This document shows positions 10,424 through 21,138 of a stretch of DNA of 64,000 nt, one piece after another. This DNA is from Lyophyllum atratum (lineage: Eukaryota; Basidiomycota; Agaricomycetes; Agaricales; Lyophyllaceae), in assembly GCA_014905825.1 (NCBI GenBank), contig JACGCN010000020.1, forward strand, positions 744,001-808,000. Reading direction: 5' to 3'. Under the pieces are notes generated by a model. It was not told the origin of the DNA and searched no databases. It saw only the letters and a program-made list of their open reading frames with translations. Position 1 is the first letter of the stretch; every line of letters starts with the position of its first letter. Both the position numbers and the translations under genes were made by a program.

Positions 10424-12747
10424 TGACCACCGCCGGCGTCGGTGGGCGTAGCAGCACTGGCAGTCGCGAGCTCGTTGATGGTCAACCCCGTCAATCTTTT
10501 CCTGTCAATGTCGCCTGCCTTGGCAATTCACGTGACCTCTATAGAATATCCCATCCTGTGCTGCCCTGCCTCTTCCTACCGCTTTCGCGCCCTGGCGCCA
10601 CAAAGGTCCTATGGCATACGCTCCCCTTTCATTTCCCGTCCTCAAAGCACGAATCCGCGACCGTTTGACATCGTTGCCCTCTGTCTTCTCAAATCTCGAT
10701 CGTTCAGAACCTGATTATCTAACGGTGCCTGGCCATGCCGCCATTACGCTTTGAGCCGATTTCGTCACCCCTCTCTCTCTCCTTCCCATGTCTCTCCAGA
10801 TCACACCTACAGTGTGTCCTCCAGATTTCCTCCAAACTAGGCATTGCATGCAGATGACTCTGCACGCGCGTCAGCCAAGGCCAAGAATCTCTCCTACCGC
10901 ATGATATGATCCTGATCCACCCCAACAATCCACCGCAACTCCAGCCAAAATACCGCAGCCACGTCCTCTCCGTCCACCTCGGGTAACGGTGCATCCCCGG
11001 CGTCGCCAATGCTTGATTAAACTTTGCTTCGTGACTCCTCAGCATAGCGGGAGGATCAAGCATCCATCATGGATTCAGATCTGGTGATTGCGTGTCTATG
11101 GGCGCAGCGCGATGGGATAGATCTGTCCACTCTGGGTGGTGCAAGCCCAGTGCCTTGTCTCGTGTATGATAGCATCATGGACGCGGCCCGCTACGTCCCG
11201 TCTCGACTGCGGCCCTGATGTTACCAGCCTCGCAGTACTGAGTAAGCCTGTGACGTCCTGGACTGATCTGAGCGCCGATGGCACCATCGCCGGGACCGAG
11301 TCTTGCAGATTCAGGAGACTAGCATGGAGTACCAGTTCTGGTTTCATTTTTGGCGCACGTTTCTCGGCCATCCGCTCTCCGTTGCATCAATCCAGATATT
11401 CCTCAGCTTACTAGAATGTTCACGCTGTTGGTCGGGGACTTCATGTGGTACGGTCACGGTCGTGGCTCTTCCGCGTCTATGCTGCGGTCCTGGTCATTAA
11501 GCAGGCGACTGCGCTCGCCGCGACCGGACCGAGTTCACAAAATCATGAACGATAGATATGGTCATCCGACAACTCACTTAAGTGTTGTCATTCCAGGGAT
11601 CGGTCGGCAGTATCTAGAGACAGCTCCTTCTAACAGGTCGGTCGACGAAGGTACTAGGGCCCTACATCTCCAGCACATTTCCTTGTCCTGCCTTTGTTGC
11701 GCACATATGGAAACCGCAGCAGGAAACTTCCATGGATGAGATCTATAGTTTTGTATACATTACAGACGTCTGCGACCGCGCCATAGTGTGAATTGTACCT
11801 ATGTCCAGGCTGCCTGTTACTCTCTATTTTGCCTACCGTCTCCTCATCTATGATGACTAACAAGCCCATTCTCTCATAACACCTCCAGCACATCCTACTT
11901 TCGTCGTTCAGGGGGTAGAGACTTTCCCCATCCTTCCATGCCCGCCGCTGAACCAAGTCCGGTGCAAGAATCCGACAAGGCCATCTCTGCCTGCGACTTC
12001 ATCGGAGCAGAAACACCGTTCGGCAGTTGGCCTTTCTCCTTGCCTGTAGGAGGGGGGGAATGCGTCACAAGGGCCCCAGGTATCGAGGGCCGATCCCAAG
12101 AAGCTAGGGACTGAGCCAGACGCCACCAGGGCATTCATTGGCACCCATTTCTTTCCCCTGTGGAACAGCCGCTGAAGCCGTAGTGTTCGCGTATAAGCCT
12201 CTCCTCGTCCGATCTATCAAGGGTTCGAGCAACCGTCCATATGAGAGTGGACGGCAAGGAAGGGACACATACCAGAGGAGGTGCGCTATGGTAGGGCCGC
12301 CTTCCTGTTGGTATCGTGCCCCATCAAAGAAGGTCTCCGGGTGTGGTATAGTCAGGGCTTCCAGGTAACGCACGGAATTCGGTTACTGCGTTCCTCTCAA
12401 AAATTATATGATAAGTCTTGAAGGCAATTGAACATGGTGCGAATGAGGCCAAAGAATCTACCTTTCAAAAAAAGTCAGTGCTCGAATACAGTGTGGTCGT
12501 CTCCTCTGGGATGCAGATTAGATTAGATAACCGATGTTGTCAACCTGTCATGAAATTATCCAGGTCTCGGCGCTCAGCGCTCACTGGCAGCGTCTCCCTG
12601 CTAATCCAAGTTGAAATGCTTGATTGGTCCTGGATGGGTAAAATTACACACATACGTGTTACACTTGCAGTTGAGGCAAAGCCAAAGAAGTCCATGAAAC
12701 GAATGAGCGACCGGGGCAAAAGGCGAGAGAAAGACGGCTCTCAGGCC
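10424..12747. other. Gene-poor interval, nothing recognisable
   Basis: About 2.3 kb between the deubiquitinase start and the MOSC gene stop. The first few hundred bases must hold the deubiquitinase promoter. Open frames here (for example 10719-11063 minus and 11350-11739 plus) are short, show no family motif and cannot be joined convincingly by introns. I see no tRNA, no strong repeat and no transposase relic. Confidence 0.55.
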
Positions 12748-14449
12748 TCAGGCCCCAATCATCTTCTTCACATACACCACATCCCCGACGCTCACGACCC
12801 CATCCGCAGCAGGCACGCCATTACATCCCACACACGGCTTCATCTTCTCGATGGGGTCAAGCCCCGTGCGGAACTTCATGATCACCTTGTACGGTACCGC
12901 CTTGTCGCGCTCACCCGTCGTAGGGCTTACATTCGGGAGCTAGATGCATCATCGTCGGGTTAACAAATTCTTCCATAGGCAAAACGGAGGGGACCCACCA
13001 GGCATCGCGTGCACTTGGACACCAGCGTGATAAGAGGTGCGTCTCGGCTTCCAAATGTGACCTCCTGCCAGTGATCCTCCGCAAATGGGCCTGCACCCTC
13101 AAACACGATGTTCGGACGGAACCTGCCCAAGTCCCCAGTCACGTCATCCAAGAAGGAAGGGTACAACAAAGACATACCTGCGCAGCTCGACCCGATCCTC
13201 CCTCCACGCCTCACTCACGCCCTGCTCCCCAACCCTCCCCCGCACCTCCCTCTCGACATCCTCCATGCTCTCCTTGCTCAGCACCAGCAGCGGATACATA
13301 TCCTGGTACACGCTCGTCGCTTGCAGCTCCGGGAACGCATGCGTCGCTTCGACGGCGCGCGGGTTGGGGCCCTTGTACATCAGGTGCACGGGCTTGCCGA
13401 AGTAGATGGAGAGGATCGCGGAGGCGGAGAGCGTAGAGGAGGAAGGAAGGGTTTGCACGATGTATCCGTCGACTGGAAAGACGAGCAGGTTCATGTTGTC
13501 GATACTGTACGTGCCGACGCGTTACGATGTTGATTTGGAAAGGAGGAGTAAAGACGTACATTTTCCATTCCTTAAGGGTATCGGACGACGGCTGGAGGGG
13601 CACGCGGAACTCGGTGCATCCAGCAGGGGCATCAGGTGGGAAGATAACGACGAGGGTGCCACCATGGGGGGAGGTGGGGTCAGTTTCGATGCGGGGAGTG
13701 ATTAGGATCATCTATAGGTATGAGCAGGGATAAGTAAAGAGAGAAAGGAGGGATCATTGTGGGACGCACGCGGGGGAAATCGCGCGCGGTAATCACGTCG
13801 TTCTTCGTCGCGTCGATGATGCACCATCTTCTGTCGTTCTGGTTGACGATTAGCAGTGGCGTCCCTCTAACGAAAGAGATGTATGAACCTCGAGACCTTC
13901 GGGGGTATATTTCGCGGTTGGCACGTTTGTTCCTCGACAACTCTAGGCGAAGAGATAGTCAGTTTAATTTGCGCAAGGAGGTAAAAACTCGGTCTATGTC
14001 GCGTGGGCGGCTATAAGAGCGCTGGCGATATAACAATACCCAGAGATCGCCGCTATCTTCTTGGCTGGCGTACCACTGCACGTAGTCATAACGCACTGCC
14101 GTAGGTACCACCGCATATCCAACCCCCAGAAAGGCAGAAAGAGCGCATACACCGAAGAAAAGTGGCTTACCTTGATAGGATGGACCACTATCTCCGCAAC
14201 CTTCACCGTCCCATCCGTCGGCTTCATAGCTACCTGCGGCATTCTCTTCTGTGCTGGTCTCTGCGCGAGTCTCTTGCCAGGCCTGTAATATACGAGACGG
14301 AAGAGCACGAATGCGCCCGCGAGTGCGGCTGCTGTGACAGATGCGGAAGTGCGGCTGACAGGGGGCCATGTGACGGGGACTTCGACGCCAATCCTGTGGG
14401 CAGCCACTCGGAGGGCATCGATAATGGATTCGGGGAACGTGGACGACAT
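12748..14449 (-). CDS. MOSC-domain molybdoenzyme, mARC-like, membrane-anchored
   Basis: Exons join into one MOSC N-terminal barrel plus MOSC domain. After a hydrophobic N-terminal segment (TAAALAGAFVLFRLVYYRPG) comes VKVAEIVVHPIK. It is spliced over a 228-nt intron (13943-14170) to SCRGTNVPTAKYTPEGLE, then NDRRWCIIDATKNDVITARDF. Later exons give DNMNLLVFPVDGYIVQTL, IYFGKPVHLMYKG, FRPNIVFEGAGPFAEDHW and LVSKCTRCLLPNVSPTTGERD. The C-terminus is GDVVYVKKMIGA. In animal mARC, which reduces N-hydroxylated compounds at the mitochondrial outer membrane, the Cys of this SKCTRC region binds molybdenum. It is retained here. The single N-terminal membrane segment fits a signal anchor. A second Cys pair (KPCVGCNG) follows. 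The natural substrate is unknown. Confidence 0.88.
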
Positions 14450-14809
14450 GAGGATGGGTGCGAAGCTCGAGCCGCACAGTGCGGAGGCGTGTTATAAAGC
14501 GACCGAGGTGCTTCACTGGTGCCACGGGATCACAGGGTGGACTAACCCGGGTTGGCACTGTCAGCCACTTGAGCTTGAGAGTCCTCGGTGTATGCGCGTT
14601 CGGATACGTGCTATCTGCGCAATCCTCCGGTCAAAAGACACGTCAACGTCATGGAAGTTCGCGATAACATCAGGTTAGGCGGCGGACGTCGGCAATCCCG
14701 CCGTTTGTTTGAGCAGTTTCAGGCAAACAACGACGTTCATGATGCATGAGCGGCCACTAATACATTCTATTCCATTTGCGGTTTCAATCATAGTCTGCGA
14801 TGACGCCGA
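14450..14809. other. Promoter region of the MOSC gene / 3' end of ESS1
   Basis: 360 bp upstream of the MOSC start and downstream of the isomerase stop. No feature beyond the expected regulatory and UTR role is visible. Confidence 0.5.
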
Positions 14810-15451
14810 TTACCCAGTTCTCATCACCAAGTGTACCCCGCTGTCCGTGCTAATGATTTCGCTGATCTGACCAACCTCTAGTCCGTACGCCGCGTCCTCA
14901 AAGGGTTTCTGCATCTGCCCGTGTCCGAACCAGCCGAGATCACCGGCATTGCTGTGCGACGAGCAGTCCGAGTGCTTTCCAGCCAGCTCAGCGAACTTAT
15001 CTGCAGAGCCCGCGATTTGCTCCTGGAAGCCCTTCAGAATCTCAATCGCCTCCTCCTTGTTACGCGTAATGTTCGCCTACAGTCGTTCACCACAGTCAGC
15101 ACGAGTCCTTGGACTTCATAATGTTGACTGCGTACCTCCTTCCAGCTGGAAGGGCGCCGGCTACCGCTGTGCTTGACCAACAGATGGCTGGCGCGCACTT
15201 CACCAGTACGGTCCTTGGTGCCTGCACCACCGCTCAAATATTCCTTCGCGCCAGGGAGCTGGCTGATCTGCTCGGGAGTCAGGCCCGCAGGTGGGTCCCA
15301 GATCGACTCTTTCGAGGCCGTGTTGAAGAAGTAAGGCATCTTCTTGGAGTTGGACATGCGAACTTCCCATATCGACTTGATGAGGGCAGTGCGCCAGGGC
15401 GTGTCATGTTGAGGGACGATTTTGGAGAAAAAGTGCCAGTTGGCGCACCAT
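14810..15451 (-). CDS. ESS1: Peptidyl-prolyl cis-trans isomerase Ess1/Pin1 (WW + parvulin)
   Basis: Pin1-type parvulin that isomerises phospho-Ser/Thr-Pro bonds, for example in the RNA polymerase II tail. The WW domain reads WEVRMSNSKKMPYFFNTASKESIWDPP across two exons. The parvulin part begins VRASHLLVKHSGSRRPSSWKE, a basic phosphate-binding loop. It continues ANITRNKEEAIEILKG, FAELAGKHSDCSSHSNAGDLGWF, MQKPFEDAAYGLEVGQISEII and STDSGVHLVMRTG before the stop at 14810. The active-site His, Cys (SDCSS) and final His (GVHLV) are present. The in-frame internal ATG at 15357 would cut off the first WW Trp. A better model is an ATG at 15449-15451 standing alone as first exon, a 73-nt intron (gtgcgc...caag), then SIWEVRMSN. 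That start is inferred from splice signals. Gene identity is sure. Confidence 0.92.
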
Positions 15452-15675
15452 TTTTTCGTTACTTTCAGAAGCGTACGGGATTTGCTTTAGACGTGAAATC
15501 GATGGTCGAGAGTAAAGGTGTTTATCTAAGCAGATCGGTGACGTTCATCTAGGCTCAGCCGGGCCGACCATTCCGTCACTCATGCTGACCACCATCGTCT
15601 GAGCGCTCTTGTACCTCCTTATTCTGGAATTCCTGCCAGTTGAAAAAGAGAAAGTATATTTAAGCATACACCAGC

Positions 15676-17673
15676 ATGTCCGACGTACGAGACCAATTTC
15701 GAGGCTACCGACACCCGTTTATCTTTGGCATCCACTATCTCGGCGGCGTTGGAGGTAGGCTGCCTGAGCAAAGGTTCAAACCAGTGACTTGACCGCTCAG
15801 AATTACTCTAGATTATCCAAGAACGGTGCGCCTCCTCCTCCAATTGTACTCTGAGGAGTAGACATTGACCCGTCTACATTCGTGACAGCTCACTGAACTG
15901 GCAATGTCCGAATACTCTGCTGAGCTCCGGCGGATTCCCAACTGGTGGAAGCAGTTCAAGAACCAAGATTGCAGGGAGGAGTGGGCAGATATGGCAAGAG
16001 AACGTGTTTGGAATGTCCGTACACCGTCAACGAGTGTAGAAGTCACGCTCTCGGAGAAGCAGGTGTGTCAAGGGCGCCTGCTTGTTTGCGTCATATCATC
16101 CTCACACCGAGTTTGAAGATTGAGTATATTCTCGACGAATTAGCAGGATACGCCTCTCTACGCAATCACGAGAGCGGGGGGTACGTGTCCCTCGAACATA
16201 CTCACAAAACTATGGCATGACTTTTGTTCCCGCAATTACCAGCCAAGTGTCATGCTTCGAACGTATCTGGGAGCTCGACCTTCCCGCAGGCCCCTCAGCC
16301 CTCAATAAAGAACTCAACAACCTCCGCCGGCAGGTTCCCGCCCACCCATGGGACCAAAATGGCATCTGCACTTCCTTAATCGATCCCAACCTTCACTGCC
16401 TCGTCTACAATCGCACCCTCGTCGCGCACCCCCACAGCCGGCACCTCCGCACCCTCCCCTCACCAGCGGGTGGCGACATCTACACCGTCTCCCCCCACTT
16501 CTCTCTCCTCCCCGCCGAAGTTTTAATCTCACCCTCCGGTGCTGCCTCCTTCACATCTTACATCAACAATCTCCACTCCGAGACGCATGGTCCGCTCTAC
16601 ACGCGCCTTTCGAATCTCCTCAGCGCATTCATACCGCTGTTGGAACATACCCTGACGGACCTCCACAGGAACAACCCCCTCGCGCAGCGTATCCCCGGTG
16701 CACATGGGTACTCCGAGTGGGATGAGCCCGAGGAGCCGGAGCATTCTGATGATGAGGACGGGTGGGCGGAGTACGAGAGCGAGCTGCGGTACTGGGTGAT
16801 GCATCGCCCCATTCATTTGCCTGATGTGCCGGAGACTGGGTATCCTGGGGGGCTGGAGAGGAGAAAGCATGTGGTGAGCTTGATAGGGAGGAATGTGCAG
16901 GTTGTGGTGGGCGTTGAGGAGATCAGGCTGGTATGATCCGGTTCTTTCTTGTGGCAGGGAAAACGTTGACCTTAGGTGAGGATAGGAGCCTGGGGGCCCT
17001 TCGTATCCCGGCTCGCAATGGCACGTCGAGGGCATGCGGAATGAGCGCATCGTCGCGTGCGGCGAATACTACACGTCCATCGTAAGTCTCCACTCTCATA
17101 TACCATCATCCTTACCCCCCCAACCCCCGCACGAAGGAAAATATCGCCCCCACCGCCCTCGAATTCCGCATGGCCGTAACCTATCCCCGCGGCTTCACAG
17201 CCGGCGACACCGGCGCCACAACCCGCACATGGGGCCTCCGCGACGGCGACGCCTGCCACCAATACATCGGCTCCCGGCCCCTCCACCCCAGCCTCGCCCT
17301 CGTCTTCCCCAACCTCTACCAGCACCGCCAAACCCCCTTCACACTCCTAGACCCCACGCGTCCGGGCCATTTCTCGGTCGTGCGGTTCTGGCTCGTGGAC
17401 CCGGAGATTCGCCCGGTGGTGTCGACGGCGAGCGTGGCGCCGCAGCAGGAGAAGTGGGTGGGAGAAGCGGTGAGGGGGGCGTTGGGGGGGAGGCTGCCGG
17501 TGGAGTTGGTGGAGCAGGTTTTGGAGGGGGTGGAGGGGGTGATGGGGGAGGAGGAGGCGGAGGGGTATGCGAGGGGGTTGAGGAGGGTGAGAGAGAAGTT
17601 TAGGATGGCGAATGATCAGTATCATTTTTGTATTCCGTTTGATATTTGGAGTGCGCCGGAGTTTCCGCATTGA
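15676..17673 (+). CDS. DUF4246 family protein, possible 2OG-Fe(II) oxygenase-like
   Basis: A fungal DUF4246 protein. Exon 1 (MSDVRDQFRGYRHPFIFGIHYL) joins a 14-nt exon at 15812-15825, then LTELAMSEYSAELRRIPNWWKQF. After IEYILDELAGYASLRNHESGG comes the large exon with QVSCFERIWELDLPAG, HPWDQNGICTSLIDPNLHC, LLPAEVLISPSGAASFTSYINN and VVSLIGRNVQVVVGVEEIRL. A short exon carries SYPGSQWHVEGMRNERIVACG. The last exon has RTWGLRDGDACHQYIGS, LVFPNLYQHRQTPFTLLDPTRPGHFSVVRFWLVDP and ends at 17673. WHVEG followed much later by PGH is the most conserved part. It resembles a His-x-Glu ... His metal site of 2-oxoglutarate oxygenases, but that is inference. An acidic insert (EEPEHSDDEDGW) sits mid-protein. 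Five introns are needed. No substrate is known. Confidence 0.85.
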
Positions 17674-18593
17674 CTGACTTCTTTTGTCGTTAGGGTGCAG
17701 GCTTAACTTAGACGCAGTGTCATTCCTGTATAGTGGGTGCAGACTAGATGATATATTGAATACATAGAGGTGCGTCGTACGGCATGTGGTAACAATAGGA
17801 TATCAAGGTGTGCTTCGAAGAGGATGGATGTTAGGTAACTTCAAATGTGAACCAGAGTGCTGTTAGTTGGCCCGCTCAGCGACAAATAAAGTCGACAAGA
17901 GACGACACGAGAAGGGAGCACGAGGAGACACCGACCATGAATGCCCTTGTACAATGCCCTTGTACAAATTACAAGGCTAGTGAGATCGACGGTATATTTT
18001 CGACGGTACAGTGAATGTCCAAGCCTGTGTGGACATTGAAACATAATCAGCGCGAATCTTTCTCAACTATCGCAAGGTTTAACCCACCAATCGTTAGTTA
18101 GGCTGCGAGAGGTCGGAGACCCAGTCACAGAATCAGGATCATATGAGTCGAGAACGCCACAGACACAACTCACCTCGGTGGTCCTGAGACGAGATGCGCA
18201 GAATAATACACACTTGATTCAAGACCTTCGTTGTCAATAATCACACCAGATATAAATGTACGAAGAGGTATCTAGACTCCACGTCCGCCTAGGAACATCA
18301 GAAAGGTCAGCAGCGGGGTCAACATAAGAACGCAGAGCATAGGAAAGGATCACGCCACACGGAATATAAGTTGAGTCCCAAGCAGTCCAGAGTCTGCCAA
18401 TATAAGCCTCATCAGTCTAGAAACCCTCGGAAGATGGACGCTCACCGTAGGTCGTGTATCCACGGACAGTCGAGGTGCTGGAAGTGTTTTAACGTGCTCT
18501 TGGTCACTCGAATTCCCCGTGAAGGAGAACTCGAGCTCAAGCCCGGGGCCCACGACAAGGGAGCACGTGGAAAGCGACGGCCAAGGCAACCAG

Positions 18594-18821
18594 GCCGCCA
18601 CTTCCCAACCCCGAGAGTCGTCCTCATCGGTCCTACCACACGGGGCAGGTGTTGATATATCGCGGGATCTTGAACTTGGAGGTCTTGAATGCCATGCATG
18701 GGCTTGACGATTCTGAGGGTTGTCGGTAGTGTGGCGTCTTCGCAGATTGCTGCTCGATCGTCCTCATCGATCCACCCCCGGTACCCTGGGATGGTGTTCG
18801 TCGTGTTGCAGTCGTCTTGCG
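18594..18821. repeat. Diverged direct repeat, copy 1
   Basis: Shares an ordered series of blocks with 18885-19068: gccgccac, a run like ccacacggggcaggtgttg, a cttgaa..ggtctt block, tgtggcgtctt, gtcctcat and ending ggtgttcg..gtcgtcttgcg. Copies are heavily diverged and start about 290 bp apart. Confidence 0.5.
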
Positions 18822-18884
18822 TACTCAAGGAGACCCAAAGTGAAACCACAAGGAGGAAACACAAGCACAGAGACCAAGAGACAT

Positions 18885-19068
18885 CGCGCCACACAAGTCC
18901 CAAGAGTAGCTCTTCTCTAGATCCAACCACAGGGGGGCTGGTGTAGACTCGTCGAGGCATCTTGAAGGTCTTCCAAGTGGCTCAGAGCTTGTGTGGCGTC
19001 TTGAACGCGAGCGCCAGAGTCCTCAGTCCGACCCCGCCACCAGAGGGTGGTGTTGCTGTCGTCTTGCG
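18885..19068. repeat. Diverged direct repeat, copy 2
   Basis: Second copy of the block at 18594-18821, with the blocks in the same order (ccacaggggggctggtgtag, cttgaaggtcttcc, tgtggcgtcttgaa, gtcctcag, gtcgtcttgcg). Origin unknown. Confidence 0.5.
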
Positions 19069-20428
19069 GTGGCATGTCCTCAGCAAGCAACGGGGGACCA
19101 GCGCACAGCTACCTAGCTACGGCAACTACCCGCAACTACCAACTACCTGGGAGTGAGGGAGGGGAGGGTGGGCGGTGGGGGTTAGGGATAAGGAGTGGTT
19201 CAGCAAAAAATCGCTCTTTTAATGGCCTGGGCGTGACAACACCACTACGGTAATACTGTCACGATTGCTCAGAAGAACCGTGCCTCGTGGGTAGTAGTAT
19301 AGGGTCGCTTCCTTTAGGAAGAGACCGAATGCTTATCCTGGTATTGTGCGCTTCTACGACGGGAAACCTGTCACAAAAACGTGTTGAGAACATAAGGGAA
19401 GATGATGCTGTGCAAACACCAACCGTTTTCGAAGTCGACGCGTCGTCACGCGGCTTGATCTGCATCCTTATTGAGCAACGGGGATCTGCCATGATGCTCC
19501 TCATCGCAAAAAACTTCCCACGATATATATCGTCGAGTCAGGTTGACTGAGTGCCCGGTGTCTGTGCCTTTGCGGAGTAGTCGTATCAGTGGGCAATGCG
19601 ATGAAAAATAGATACTTGGAACGGAGAGTGCAGTAGAAGTGTCCATCCCATTTACTAAACATCATTTGTGGAAGATACCATTTGTGAAGCAGATACCATG
19701 AAAGCAATGGATCAGTGGATGTAGGCGAGTCGGCGTCGGTGTGGTTCAACGTCAGGCCTAGTGTGGCGCACTGATCGCGTTACAACCGGTGCACGTGACC
19801 GTGACAAAAGGACCAAGGCAATCGTTGAGAGCTAGAACAAGAGCCAGCATGTATTTGTGTATTTACGGCGATAGTAAGAAGAATATATACAAAAGGCCCA
19901 GAACAACGAAGAAAACTGCGTTGAACGTTTCTGGAAAATTGTACTTCGAGAACGAGTTTAGTCCTACAAATTGACGCCAACGCCGACTCGGAGGCCGTCT
20001 ATGAACGAGCTCCGAGCAATCATTCAGAATCCAGATGGGGATGGTCTATATTCCTACAAGAAGCGATGCCACAACGTCAAGTGAAGACAGATTAAGCCGG
20101 AGCCTCGAGGCTTTTGGGTGCTACATACAATTCAGGGTCCTTGCTGATTTAGACAGCGTTTCCTGATATCATACATCATTATGCAGTCCTGCTGTCAGCC
20201 GCCGGTCATCGAAGTCCGTCAGAGAATGGAAGAAAACCGGGTAATCAAAGTGTGGTTCACGCTAGCCAACTTTTCGCATGACAAGGATGAACACGACGAG
20301 CACGGTGCATCGCAAAAAGTATGGTGTCTTTAAGATTCTTTGACTTGCGCCGCTGCGCGTAAGGCAACTTACAAGGATGCAATGCTCCCTCCATGATAAA
20401 AAATGAGGCTAATAGTAAAAGGTTTGTT

Positions 20429-20524
20429 TCCGGTACGGGGAATCGAACCCCGAGCTGCCGCGAATATTTCATAAGAGTAACTTGAGATGAAAGGCGGCAA
20501 TGTTAGCCGTTACACCATACCGGA
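20429..20524 (-). tRNA. tRNA-Glu (anticodon TTC) with 25-nt intron
   Basis: On the minus strand the 7-bp acceptor arms TCCGGTA and TACCGGA pair perfectly. The T arm is CGGGG-TTCGATT-CCCCG. The D arm carries GTGTAACGGCTAACATT, typical of fungal tRNA-Glu. The anticodon stem is GCCGC/GCGGC. The loop reads CTTTCA, placing anticodon TTC at 20489-20491. An intron at 20463-20487 interrupts the loop after position 37, the canonical place for tRNA introns. CCA is not encoded, as usual in eukaryotes. Confidence 0.93.
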
Positions 20525-21138
20525 TTTTCTATCTAAAAACATCGTAGCACAAGGTTATCTCTGGAAAACTGACGAAGGCCTTTGCGGCAACGCGCCTCGT
20601 ACTGGGGCTGTGAAGTCACCGAGAGTTGAGACAACGTTTTTGTCCGAAAGTAAGTTCGAGCTGAGGGTTTTACGACGAGCAAAATTATCACGCCCGAACA
20701 ATTCATACTTTTCCGAGAAGTGTCCTTGCTTGCGGATGCCGCTGGAGGACAAGAAACCTCCAACACGTCTTCATTGATGTGCGACGTTCCGCGCCTCGAG
20801 TCAACGACATGGCCTCTACCAATGCGGATCCACTCGTTCAAATAATGGAAGTGCTGATGCAATATACGTGATTAGCAGGAGTCTGAGAAGCACAGTTTGG
20901 TGTGCCAGAGGGTGTCGGCGAGTTCTGGTCCACGCCAAAGTTCATATGGGCTGTCTAGACATGTCTCCGTTGGGGGTAAGACGGGTATTTGAATGACGGC
21001 TGAAAGAGAAGATGGTGGTTAAAGACAGGTATATGAGCACCGCCACCGGGACTGACAGTGCAATCATTCATTCTCAAACACCATCGTGTCAGCTGCTACG
21101 TTCTTTTCCTTCGCAACCTTCTACGTCCGTCACCGCCC
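20525..21138. other. Intergenic, promoter of TBC gene
   Basis: About 610 bp between the tRNA and the TBC-domain start codon. Nothing else is recognisable. Confidence 0.5.

Larger units (their letters stand above)
17674..20428. other. Long non-coding interval with diverged repeats
   Basis: About 2.75 kb with many stops in all frames. It contains the diverged direct repeat listed separately, and otherwise no protein family or RNA that I recognise. Part of it may be decayed repeat DNA. Confidence 0.5.

Noticed and set aside
11096..12963. Several open frames of 75-180 codons suggesting a hidden gene between the deubiquitinase and MOSC genes
   Set aside because: No family motif, no consistent codon pattern, and no sensible intron joins. 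They overlap each other on both strands.
6000..17700. A functional cluster linking URM1, CreB-like, MOSC and ESS1 genes
   Set aside because: These belong to unrelated pathways with mixed strands and ordinary spacing. No tailoring enzymes, transporter or regulator suggests a cluster.
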